From NCBI GenBank assembly GCA_023079485.1, contig CM041090.1, forward strand, positions 2,895,180-2,959,179: a DNA stretch of 64,000 bases, read 5' to 3'. The notes beneath the pieces are model-generated. The model was given only the letters and a program-made list of their open reading frames with translations, was not told where the DNA came from and made no database searches. This document shows positions 12,601 through 19,320 of this stretch, in pieces. This DNA comes from Archilochus colubris. Its lineage: Eukaryota; Chordata; Aves; Apodiformes; Trochilidae. Positions within the stretch are counted from its first letter, which is position 1. Every line of letters begins with the position of its first letter. A program made the translations under genes and the position numbers.

Positions 12601-13945
12601 TTTTCTCCACTGATGCAGTGCTTTCCAGTGGAGGTTACAGAGCTTTCACACAGCTAGCTTGGAAAACCCTCCCTTTTTTACTGGACTTCAAGAAATCTTG
12701 AGTCCTGAAATCCTCTTTAAGTCTTGGTACTGTTCTATCCATTGACCCAGGCTCTGGACCAGACCTGCAAGTATTGTTCGGAGCAGGGAATCCTTTTTCC
12801 CAAGGTGGACTTGAGCGAAGAAGATAGGAAAAACCTGAAGGAATGCTACCTCTTTGATGGTGCTGAGACTCCAGGAGCACCAGTGCTGGTATTTTTCCCA
12901 TTAATTAATGATACCTTCAAAAAATACAAAGCACCAGGTAAGTACTCAGGCATATAAGAAAAGGTTGACATTTCAGACAACCTATTAAAGGGAATATATT
13001 TAATATTCCAACACCTAAAGTTCACTGTTTACCCATTTAATACATCAAATCTCTCTCTAGCTTCAAGCTACTGTCAGATTTGCTGGCATGGTGGTCCTGT
13101 TTCAGTCCCCAAGCTCGGGGGGTCAGTCTCTTTCCTAGGCAACTCTCAGCAAGACAAGAGGGCAGGGTCTCAAGTTGTGCCAGGGGAGGTTTAGGTTGGA
13201 TATTAGAAAGAATTTCTTTACTGAGAGAGTGATCAGACATTGGAATGGGCTGCCCAGGGAAGTAGTGGATTCTCCGTGTCTGGAGATATTTAAGAAGAGC
13301 CTGGATGTGGCACTCAGTGACATAGTCTAGTAACTGCAGCGACAGTGGATCAAGGGTTGGACTTGATGATCTCAGAGGTCCCTTCCAATCCAGATGGTTC
13401 TATGATTTTATGATTCTAAGCTAGTTAGCTTGCAGGTAACTTTTTACCTCTAAGAGCAACAGACACAGCTCAGAACTTCAGTGTAGACACATCTAAACAG
13501 AATAATCAGCATTTTTCTCCCCACTTCATGTGAAGCAGCTGCTTTCTAACTGAGCTCTAAGTTTGAAAAAGAATTATTTGTTTGAAAAATTATTTTAAAA
13601 ATCCTGAGGAGTGGTTTAGATTATCAACCCTCTCTGTGGAGAGGCATCTCTTTCCCCTGATCTGTTAAGAGATTGCTTGCTTATGACTGGAGTAAGTCCC
13701 ACCTCTAAGCACTCATTTGTCTCTCTTCTCTCCTAGGCCAGAAGCGCTCAGAGTCAGAGATGGAAGATGGCAATGTTGATCTCTATGGCTGCTGTTCCCC
13801 TTATTCAACATATTCAGTCCAATACACTGAGAAGGCATTTGACCATCTGGTTCAGCTGGGTGAATACAACATCCTGAACAATGCAGATCTCATTTTGCAG
13901 GCCCTGCACACAGCAGTGGCACGGAAAAGGCAGAAAAGGAAATAA
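538..13945 (+). CDS. PLA2G4E: PLA2G4E-like cytosolic phospholipase A2, copy A (19 exons, 5' end outside window)
   Basis: Joined exons: 538-610, 1315-1451, 1840-1971, 3287-3327, 4007-4049, 4813-4885, 5081-5250, 5391-5471, 6235-6272, 7061-7196, 7821-7957, 8339-8561, 9700-9814, 10171-10308, 10720-10827, 11556-11747, 12218-12384, 12751-12937, 13737-13945. All introns are GT-AG and the joined frame is open for 799 codons to a TAA. Seen: a C2 domain (about residues 1-115 of the visible part), a basic linker with eight lysines, and a cPLA2 catalytic domain with TTGGGMR (oxyanion hole), GLSGTTW (nucleophile Ser350, codon 7944-7946) and VDTGFF (catalytic Asp634, codon 12280-12282). The protein ends in the basic tail ARKRQKRK. 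The [16 protein letters not shown] block and the basic tail favour PLA2G4E over the D and F paralogues. Family knowledge: calcium-dependent, membrane-associated N-acyltransferase/phospholipase forming N-acyl-PE. Human PLA2G4E is about 870 residues, so roughly 70 N-terminal residues should lie upstream of the window. Confidence 0.93.
1315..1451 (+). CDS. PLA2G4E: PLA2G4E-like copy A, exon 2 (C2 calcium loops 1-2)
   Basis: 137 nt. It encodes [16 protein letters not shown] and [13 protein letters not shown], the second half of calcium loop 1 and loop 2 of a type II C2 domain. The Asp of TDCY aligns with Asp43 of cPLA2-alpha; NCKDP replaces the loop-2 Asn65 of cPLA2-alpha with Asp. It ends exactly on a codon boundary before GTACTG. 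Confidence 0.93.
1840..1971 (+). CDS. PLA2G4E: PLA2G4E-like copy A, exon 3 (C2 calcium loop 3)
   Basis: 132 nt, phase 0 in and out. It encodes [18 protein letters not shown] followed by the last C2 strands. YDKD is the loop-3 acidic cluster (Asp93 region of cPLA2-alpha). Acceptor CTTCCCAG, donor GTGAGA. Confidence 0.92.
2824..3140 (+). other. Candidate alternative 3'-terminal exon of copy A (C2-only isoform)
   Basis: A strong polypyrimidine tract (about 2784-2820) ends in ATTAG at 2823. The sequence from 2824 is open in phase 0, the phase in which exon 3 ends, and stops at 3088-3090. An AATAAA poly(A) signal follows at 3117-3122. Splicing exon 3 to this segment would give the C2 domain plus about 88 novel residues and no catalytic domain. 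This is inference: the tail resembles nothing I recognise, and copy B shows no obvious counterpart. Confidence 0.25.
3287..3327 (+). CDS. PLA2G4E: PLA2G4E-like copy A, exon 4
   Basis: 41-nt micro-exon between TTCCAG and GTGAGT. It encodes [13 protein letters not shown], the link after the C2 core. Identified by identity of length and phase with copy B 47693-47733, which carries [13 protein letters not shown]. The ELEVEF block is also found in mammalian PLA2G4E. Confidence 0.88.
4007..4049 (+). CDS. PLA2G4E: PLA2G4E-like copy A, exon 5
   Basis: 43-nt micro-exon encoding [14 protein letters not shown], between TTTCCTAG and GTGAGT. It corresponds to copy B 48277-48319 ([14 protein letters not shown]). 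It enters completing a split codon and leaves in phase 0. Confidence 0.88.
4813..4885 (+). CDS. PLA2G4E: PLA2G4E-like copy A, exon 6 (poly-lysine linker)
   Basis: 73 nt. It encodes [13 protein letters not shown] followed by eight lysines and several serines. The lysines are written mostly with AAG codons, a trinucleotide repeat in coding sequence (about 4850-4874). The linker is also basic in copy B ([10 protein letters not shown]), so charge rather than length appears conserved. Donor GTGAGA after TCCTCAA. Confidence 0.88.
5081..5250 (+). CDS. PLA2G4E: PLA2G4E-like copy A, exon 7
   Basis: 170 nt, acceptor TTTCATAG, donor GTATGT. It encodes the segment between C2 and catalytic domains, with [12 protein letters not shown] and [13 protein letters not shown]. 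Copy B 49742-49905 has the parallel [10 protein letters not shown] and [13 protein letters not shown]. Confidence 0.9.
5391..5471 (+). CDS. PLA2G4E: PLA2G4E-like copy A, exon 8 (diverged linker)
   Basis: 81 nt, phase 0 in and out. It encodes [16 protein letters not shown] and [11 protein letters not shown]. The equivalent exon of copy B is 96 nt and cysteine-rich ([13 protein letters not shown]), as in the mammalian protein. Copy A kept only the first Cys. Acceptor TTTTTTCAG, donor GTAAGT. Confidence 0.85.
6235..6272 (+). CDS. PLA2G4E: PLA2G4E-like copy A, exon 9
   Basis: 38-nt micro-exon encoding [12 protein letters not shown] plus two bases of a split codon. Same length and phase as copy B 50636-50673 ([12 protein letters not shown]). 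Acceptor CTTTACAG, donor GTAAGA. Confidence 0.85.
6458..6550 (+). repeat. CR1 LINE 3' fragment
   Basis: Short 5'-truncated copy. It contains GGGTTGGACTCAATGATC, AGGTCCCTTCCAACCCAG and the terminal ATTCTATGATTCTAT. In copy A intron 9. Confidence 0.9.
7061..7196 (+). CDS. PLA2G4E: PLA2G4E-like copy A, exon 10
   Basis: 136 nt. It encodes [17 protein letters not shown] and [16 protein letters not shown], the conserved lead-in to the catalytic domain of PLA2G4 B/D/E/F proteins. Acceptor TGCTCCAG, donor GTCTGT. Confidence 0.93.
7821..7957 (+). CDS. PLA2G4E: PLA2G4E-like copy A, exon 11 (oxyanion hole and nucleophile)
   Basis: 137 nt. It encodes [18 protein letters not shown] and TGLSGTTW. GGGxR forms the oxyanion hole with the functional Arg (Arg200 of cPLA2-alpha). 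GLSGT holds the nucleophilic serine (Ser228 of cPLA2-alpha), codon 7944-7946. Exon GC content is clearly higher than in the flanking introns. Confidence 0.95.
8339..8561 (+). CDS. PLA2G4E: PLA2G4E-like copy A, exon 12
   Basis: 223 nt. It completes the Trp of GTTW and continues [13 protein letters not shown], then a Lys/Arg-rich helical region and [16 protein letters not shown]. Acceptor CTTTCTAG, donor GTATAG. The matching exon of copy B is one codon longer. Confidence 0.93.
8771..9390. mobile_element. Fold-back element with long inverted arms and a tRNA-like loop
   Basis: The left arm (about 8771-8991) is repeated in reverse complement in the right arm (9058 to about 9390) with few mismatches. 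The tips read TGTAGTGGAACAAAGCA and its complement. The right arm is about 110 bp longer because the block next to the loop (around 9062-9110) recurs at about 9178-9230. The loop (8992-9057) contains a match to a Pol III A box (TGGTGCAGCTGG, 8995-9006) and B box (GGTTCGA, 9040-9046). No convincing target-site duplication is visible. It lies in copy A intron 12, between exons 12 and 13. Class unknown: it could be an inverted pair of LTR-like units or a tRNA-derived fold-back element. Confidence 0.75.
8985..9064 (+). other. tRNA-like segment in the fold-back loop
   Basis: GAGGCTC at 8985-8991 pairs with GAGCCTC at 9058-9064 like a 7-bp acceptor stem. The A-box match fits the TRGYNNARNNGG consensus, and a GGTTCGA B-box core follows 33 bases later. 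The T arm does not fold cleanly (two extra bases after GGTTCGA) and no clear anticodon loop can be assigned. It is a tRNA-derived relic or SINE head, not a functional tRNA gene. The stem is also the innermost part of the large palindrome, so the stem alone proves nothing. Confidence 0.4.
9700..9814 (+). CDS. PLA2G4E: PLA2G4E-like copy A, exon 13
   Basis: 115 nt. It encodes [19 protein letters not shown] and the start of the next strand. RGQNPLPIY is a signature of the cPLA2 catalytic core. Acceptor GGATCACAG, donor GTAGTT. Same size and phase as copy B exon 15. Confidence 0.92.
10171..10308 (+). CDS. PLA2G4E: PLA2G4E-like copy A, exon 14
   Basis: 138 nt. It encodes [18 protein letters not shown] and [18 protein letters not shown]. 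The EF(S/T)PYEVG block and FGS.FFMG are conserved throughout group IV PLA2. Acceptor CTTTTCACAG, donor GTGAAC. Confidence 0.94.
10720..10827 (+). CDS. PLA2G4E: PLA2G4E-like copy A, exon 15
   Basis: 108 nt. It encodes [19 protein letters not shown] and [15 protein letters not shown]. The GxWSS.FSLN motif is typical of the catalytic domain in PLA2G4 D/E/F. Acceptor CCTTTACAG, donor GTAAAT. Confidence 0.93.
11556..11747 (+). CDS. PLA2G4E: PLA2G4E-like copy A, exon 16
   Basis: 192 nt, GC-rich relative to its introns. It encodes the variable lid-like segment followed by [18 protein letters not shown] and a closing RWK. Copy B has [18 protein letters not shown] at this place. Acceptor CTGTGCAG, donor GTGAGA. 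Confidence 0.93.
12218..12384 (+). CDS. PLA2G4E: PLA2G4E-like copy A, exon 17 (catalytic Asp)
   Basis: 167 nt. It encodes [20 protein letters not shown] and [20 protein letters not shown]. The Asp of VDTGFF (codon 12280-12282) aligns with catalytic Asp549 of cPLA2-alpha, completing the Ser-Asp dyad. Ends in phase 0 before GTGAGA. Confidence 0.94.
12751..12937 (+). CDS. PLA2G4E: PLA2G4E-like copy A, exon 18
   Basis: 187 nt. It encodes [19 protein letters not shown] and [32 protein letters not shown] is conserved in human PLA2G4E. Acceptor TTGACCCAG, donor GTAAGT. Its copy B counterpart lies right of the window. Confidence 0.93.
13117..13418 (+). repeat. CR1 LINE 3' fragment
   Basis: About 300 bp of the 3' end (CAAGACAAGAGGGCAGGGTC, CATTGGAATGGGCTGCCC, terminal ATGATTCTA). 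In copy A intron 18, same strand as the gene. Confidence 0.93.
13737..13945 (+). CDS. PLA2G4E: PLA2G4E-like copy A, terminal coding exon 19
   Basis: 209 nt including the TAA stop at 13943-13945. It encodes [39 protein letters not shown] and the C-terminal ARKRQKRK. In the mammalian enzyme a polybasic C-terminus mediates binding to phosphoinositide-rich membranes; the same role is inferred here. Confidence 0.94.
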
Positions 13946-14094
13946 TGTCAGATGAAGGAGGATGCTCTTGTGTCCCTTTGCCCGCCGAGAGGTTGAAGCT
14001 CCCTTACAATTGGCCAGCAGATTTCAAAGGACTCCTGCTCAACCTCATTGAATGGCAGTCTCAGGTGAATGAAGACACTGACTGAATAAAGAAA

Positions 14095-14100
14095 CTTTTT
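14095..14100 (+). promoter_or_regulatory. Poly(A) signal of copy A
   Basis: AATAAA 150 bases after the stop codon, followed by a T-rich stretch. Cleavage is expected near 14115, giving a 3' UTR of about 170 bases. Confidence 0.75.
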
Positions 14101-14288
14101 TTTCCAGAGAATTTCACTGCAGCAATTCATTGCAATTCAGCTACAACAGCAGAGTGCAATTCGTTGTTTGGAACAGAGGGTGGACAGACATAAGGAAGAA
14201 AGTGCTAAGATGATCATGGTGCTACTTGCCTCGAGAAGGAGTTAGAAATATTTAAGTCTAAAATGCTCAGACAACATTAAAGGAATAT

Positions 14289-14294
14289 TTTATT
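14289..14294 (-). promoter_or_regulatory. Minus-strand poly(A) signal of the candidate small gene
   Basis: AATAAA read on the minus strand, about 60 bases after the stop of the minus-strand candidate gene. Confidence 0.3.
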
Positions 14295-14354
14295 AGCATG
14301 ACTTGTACTTTGTGTTTGTAAGCTGGTGGTGAGGCAGGCAGCAGCCTGGGGGCC

Positions 14355-14784
14355 TTATTCATGACTGGGTCTGCAGCACATTGTAGGCAAGTGTTTAAAG
14401 AACAAAAGGCACATGTCATATGGCATCCTGTGGGTGCAGATCACCTTCAACAGTGGCTTTGGACAGAGGAGGGCACAAGGCATGGGTACCAGATCAACCA
14501 GGTAAACAAGAGTGCTGATGAAGTTCTCCACTGCTTGGCCACCAAACTTCTCTGTGAACTTCTTCACTGCTTCCTGGCCCCCTTCCCACTCTTGGAGTGA
14601 GAGGCAGTACCTAGAAATATAAACTGAACAGAACAACATTCTACTGGCTTTAGTGCCCCTCCAAACAAGAGCAAAGATGTGCAGGTCTTTGAATTCGCCT
14701 GCCCTTGCTGTTGGCCCTGTCTCACATGAGCTCAGCAGCTGCAGAATTAGGAGACATCTGCATGGCAGGGAAAGGGCTTTCCAT
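14355..14784 (-). CDS. Candidate small minus-strand gene, two coding exons
   Basis: On the minus strand, a good acceptor (CTTCTTGCACAG) precedes ACCATGG (start codon 14784-14782, strong Kozak context). An exon runs to 14726, with GTGAGA as donor. A 115-base intron ends in TTTCTAG and the frame resumes at 14610. The joined frame runs 104 codons, including EWEGGQEAVKKFTEKFGG and QAVENFISTLVYLVDL, to a TAA at 14357-14355. AATAAA on this strand lies at 14294-14289. The product is not recognised. The phase match, Kozak context and close poly(A) signal argue for a gene; lack of any homologue I can name argues for caution. It would be tail-to-tail with copy A. Confidence 0.28.
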
Positions 14785-16175
14785 GGTCTCTGTGCAAGAA
14801 GGAAGATGATGATTTTTGCTGCTAGGAACCTGTAGGGGCTATACCACTCCAGGAATGCCAGGTTTTTTCCTCTTGAGTATTTATTTTATCTATACTATTG
14901 CTGTGAGCCTCTTGCCATCTGTGAAGAAAACAAGAAAGATGCAGACCTCTAGAGATCTCTGGAAGTTCCATGAGGTTTTGCAGCAGCAAGTAAATACATC
15001 CTTCTGGAGGGCAAGATGCTTCAGGAGGATCTTTGCCTCCTGAGCTGCAATTTCTCTTGCACTGGCTCTGCCCCAAACCTGGCACCACCATGCACATAGA
15101 GTGGGTGTAATTTGCTCACTTGGACCAAATATACTGTGATGAGAGGCTGCCTAACCTGGGCTTCCATCACTGTTCTTTGGAGGGAAGACACAGAGGACTT
15201 TGCTTAAACCCATGGCAAAGGTGCTCCAGCTTTTCTTGCAGGCCTCTCACTGCCTGGTGTGCTCCCTAGGGTTAAGATGCTTTGCTTGTTCATTTGAAAA
15301 ACAAAAACAAAACAACAAAAAAAACCCCAAAATAGTAGAGAAATAGCCCCATGAATTTAAAAGCCATGCAAACCTGGATCACATAGTCATAGCAATGTGT
15401 ATGGGAGAGTATTTCTTTCCAGTCACAAAAATCATCTTATTTTAGTGAAGTTAGTTGTAGGTAATCCATTTTCTACACTGAATTAATAACAGAAAACACA
15501 TTAATACTTTACAGACCCTAATTTTTAATAGGTATCTGTTTTATTAACGAAAGTAATACTAAAAATATTAATTAAAATAGGACAAATAGGTGATGTTTAC
15601 AGCACTTGATAAATCTCTCAAAATAAGTAAAGCCTACTCAACCTTTGCATGCATTTATTTTTTTTTATTCTGTAGTAAACTAAGAAGGTTAAGTTGGAAG
15701 ATAAGAATACAAATTCTTAATATAAGATTTTGTTTGTCCCAGACTGCCTATTATGAATTATTAGTGACTTTCCAAGAATACTGATTTTTAATATGTAAAC
15801 CAAGAAGTGAAAAAAGTGCATTATGTGTTTAATCAGCTCCCACAGTCGTTTATCCATGGTTTCTATTTTGCCCCTTCTCTGTCTAATTTTAACATGCTGA
15901 ATAATGCAAAGTTGGGTTGAGTTTCTCATTGTATGTAAGAGTATCTACAGTTTGTAGCCTAGTAAAACCACCTGTGGTAACATGTCAGTGTTAAAATTCT
16001 TTGGATCATAGAAGGACCCACTGTATGTGCATTGGGTTTCCAGGGCAAGGTTTTGGTAGCAGGGTTGGGTGTTGCTGGGTGTCTTGTGTGGCTTCCAGCC
16101 ACATTTCAAGGTTCACGTGTGGGATTTAATCTCTACTTTCCAAAAGCTGCCGAAGGTATCTCCGGGATGCTTGAC

Positions 16176-16204
16176 TGAGTCATGGCACTCTGAAGCTTTA
16201 AATA
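16176..16204 (+). promoter_or_regulatory. Weak promoter-like pair: AP-1 site and TATA-like box
   Basis: TGAGTCA at 16176-16182 and TTTAAATA at 16197-16204. It is upstream of copy B but 12.7 kb from its first coding exon. Could be chance in AT-rich DNA. Confidence 0.12.
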
Positions 16205-17727
16205 GCATCAGCAGAGCCTGATAGAAGCAGCAGAACACTGTGTTTCTGTTCTCACACCCCAGCCACCCAAGGACAAAAGTGCTCCCTGTGTTAAATTATA
16301 GGGGACAAGGGGTGTCAGTGACTGGGAGGGGTGTCTGAAATGCCTGGCTTGTTCCTGGGAGGGAGCTCTCTGGATACAGACAAGCTTGTTTCAGTACTGC
16401 TGAAAAGCTGCAGCTTTAACAGCATTGTTTGTCCAGGGGAGATTCTCAGACAGGATTTCTGGGGGGATTATGGACGGGTTCTGGCTCTCATTCACTTTGC
16501 CATATATCCCTCCAGAATGAAACTCTGAGAGTCTGGGCTTCTTGTCAGCCTGGGTCTGGTTTTCTCATGATCAATTCACTTTCTTTGTGCAGTGTGAATC
16601 TCTGAACTGATCTTTCTTAAGGCCACGGACAGGTCAGAAATTATTTCCTTTCCAAAATATCCCAAGTGCCTCCAGCTTCAACTGTTCAGACATCACTGTG
16701 GAGCTGGTCTGTGCCCCATGTGGACTTGTCCTTGACTTTTCTTCTAGGATGCCCCCCAGACAGGTAGGCTCTTGTAAACTGTGGTGGTTTATAAAATATC
16801 TCATTTTAGACACTTTCTGGGGGATGGTATTGTTCAGATGGGCCTAATTGAAGATTCAGCAAGCCTGGAGGATGCTTTTTCCACCTTTCATGTGTGAAAC
16901 TAAAATCAGAGGCTCAGCAGGGAGCAGCAGTGGGCTGCAAAAAATAGGACTGGGAGGCTTCAAGTAAGGGGGGCAAGGACTGCAAAGTTCTGGAGGCTAA
17001 AGCTGAGTCTGGAGGGACAGTCAGGTTGTTTGGATCCTTTGTCTTTGCAGTCCCTGTTGGCAAGTACATAATGATCAGTCTTTAGCCAGACATTGAGGGA
17101 CAGTTTTCTAGGGCATGGTTTGCCTGTTGTTGCTTGCTCAATGGGCCTCCCAGCTTTCACTTCTTTCAACGTTGCATTTTATAATGATTTACAGTCCTTT
17201 GGAATTGCTGAGCTCTGATTAGCTCCTAGTAGCCTGTGGAAGAATGAAGTAAAGCACTGAATACAGTTTTGTATTTGTATTAGATTATTGGTCTTATTTC
17301 TTCCTGTAGACTTACAAATGCCAGAAGCACAATCAGATCTTCTTGTCTGACTTGCAAGATGTCAGACCTGCCATGTAGTTACTTAAATGTTAATCCTGAT
17401 CACCTGTGGCTGACCAAAGGCTACCTTGAAGACAAATGACCCCTCTTCTTTTCAAGATACCAGGAATGCTGAAGTCACATTGCATAGAAGTATGTTCTAG
17501 TGGGTGATCATCTTCCAGCAATAAGTATGCACCTTGTATGCAGTCTTATTTAAGACTGAGACATTAGTTAAGACTGAGCCCAGACATTAGTTCTTGTTAA
17601 AGCTTTTCCTATTAACTTAAAATCCATTGCATCACCATTGTCTCTTCACTGGTCAGTTTCATAAAGTACACCACAATTACATCACAGTCATCTTTCCATC
17701 AAACCTGTAGATTCAGCTCTTCAAGTT

Positions 17728-17832
17728 ATATATATAAAAAATTATATATATATATATATATTATTTATATTATATAAAAATTATACATGTATTATATATA
17801 ATTATATATATTATATATATATAAAAATCTTT
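17728..17832. repeat. TA-rich simple repeat
   Basis: (TA)n with AAAATTATA interruptions, intergenic. Confidence 0.85.
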
Positions 17833-18840
17833 ATTTTCTAGATCCAGCTGCAGCTTTGTTCACATGCTCCTTCAAGCTCTTTACCATCCCTTTATAAAAT
17901 GGAGACTCCACTACATTTCCCTATATTGCTCTATACAGAGATGAACATTGCCTCCTTATTCTTATATTCTCACATATAAACTTCTTGCCAGTTTCTTTAT
18001 ACAGAATCCAGTTGTTCTCATTCTCATTCAGAGACTTTTGTTGAGCTGCTTGTCTCCTAAAAGCTACTGAGTTCCAGATTTCCACACTGAAATCTGCCCC
18101 TTCATAAAGGGCAATAAACTGTAATACAATTCTTTCATTCCTTTAATCCTAACTCCAATCGTGTTGAAATTAATTGTGCATAATCAGACCAGTTTATCAA
18201 ACAGGTCAGATTCTTCTTTTGATTGCCCTGTCCTCGGTATTACTCAGAACTTCATCAATCTTTCTTCTACTGCAAAAATCTTCTGGCTAGCCATGATATC
18301 ATGCTTATAGCCAAATCACTCCTCAAAATGTTGGACAGAGTCCAAGACCAGTAAACTCTTTAAAATTCCTCAGAAGAGACCTTTCTGCATTTCTCACTGA
18401 GGTCTAATCCCGAAAGAAGCTAGTTAGCAAATCCTTAACCTTACTAATACATAATTTTTTTTCATTTTTTGTCTAACAAAACCCTGCCACCTTTGAAAAG
18501 AAAGCATAAATTTAAAAACTGCAGTTGAAAGATAGACCAAAATCTGCCTTATTAAAAAATGGATTGTGTTCTACTGAATGGCTTCCAGAAGGTAGCTCAG
18601 GGCTTACCCAAACTGCTCATCACCTTACAGGTAACCTCATGTTAACCCCAGATTTATTTTGCTGTCACATGCTGTCACGTTGCATCACCATTGTACTGTC
18701 CTATGCACCCTGCTGGTGGAATGCGTTGTAGTTGCTTGAAAATCTTTTCAAGATTTATTGCATTCTGGTCACTGAAAGACAGCTCCAGTACCTGGCTTGC
18801 AAGATCTGTGCATCCATAGGAACAGCACACTTCTGTTTTT

Positions 18841-19320
18841 ATAGAATCATAGAATTGGCTGGGTTGGAAGGGACCTCAGAAATCATCGAGTCCAACCCTT
18901 GAACCACCGTTGCGGTTGCTAGACCATGGCACTGAGTGCCACATCCAGTCTCTTTTTAAGTATCTCCAGGGATGGAGAATCCACTACTTCCCTGGGCAGC
19001 CCATTCCAATGTCTGATCACCCTCTCCGTAAAGAAATTCTTTCTAATATCCAACCTAAACCTCCCCTGGCACAACTTGAGACCCTGCCCTCTTGTCTTGT
19101 TGAATGTCGTCTGGGAAAAGAACCCAACCCCCACCTAGCTACAACCTCCTTTCAGGGAGTTGGAGAGAGTGATGAGGTCTCCCCTGAGCCGCCTCTTCTT
19201 TAGGCTGAACACCCCCAGCTCCCTCAGCCTCTCCTCATAGGGTCTGTGCTCAAGTCCCTTCACCAGCCTGGTTGCCTCCTTTGGACCTGCTCCAGCACCT
19301 CAATCTCCTTCCTGAACTCA
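18841..19320 (-). repeat. CR1 LINE fragment
   Basis: Reverse-oriented copy starting with ATAGAATCATAGAATTGGCT. It reaches into the end of the ORF2 region (complement of CTGGAGCAGGTCC). Intergenic. Confidence 0.93.

Larger units (their letters stand above)
1972..13736 (+). other. Copy A introns, summary
   Basis: Apart from the candidate alternative exon (2824), CR1 pieces (6458, 13117) and the fold-back element (8771), the introns hold ordinary AT-rich sequence. A pyrimidine-rich T run lies at 6847-6883. No further genes are seen on either strand. Confidence 0.6.
14800..18840. other. Intergenic, no gene recognised
   Basis: Minus-strand frames at 14822-15097 may be upstream exons of the small candidate gene, but no consistent splicing could be drawn. 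The rest is AT-rich DNA with a TA repeat at 17728. Confidence 0.5.

Noticed and set aside
14822..15097. Further upstream exons of the minus-strand candidate gene
   Set aside because: Frames look partly protein-like (EIAAQEAKILLKHLALQKD) but available donors are poor and phases do not join.
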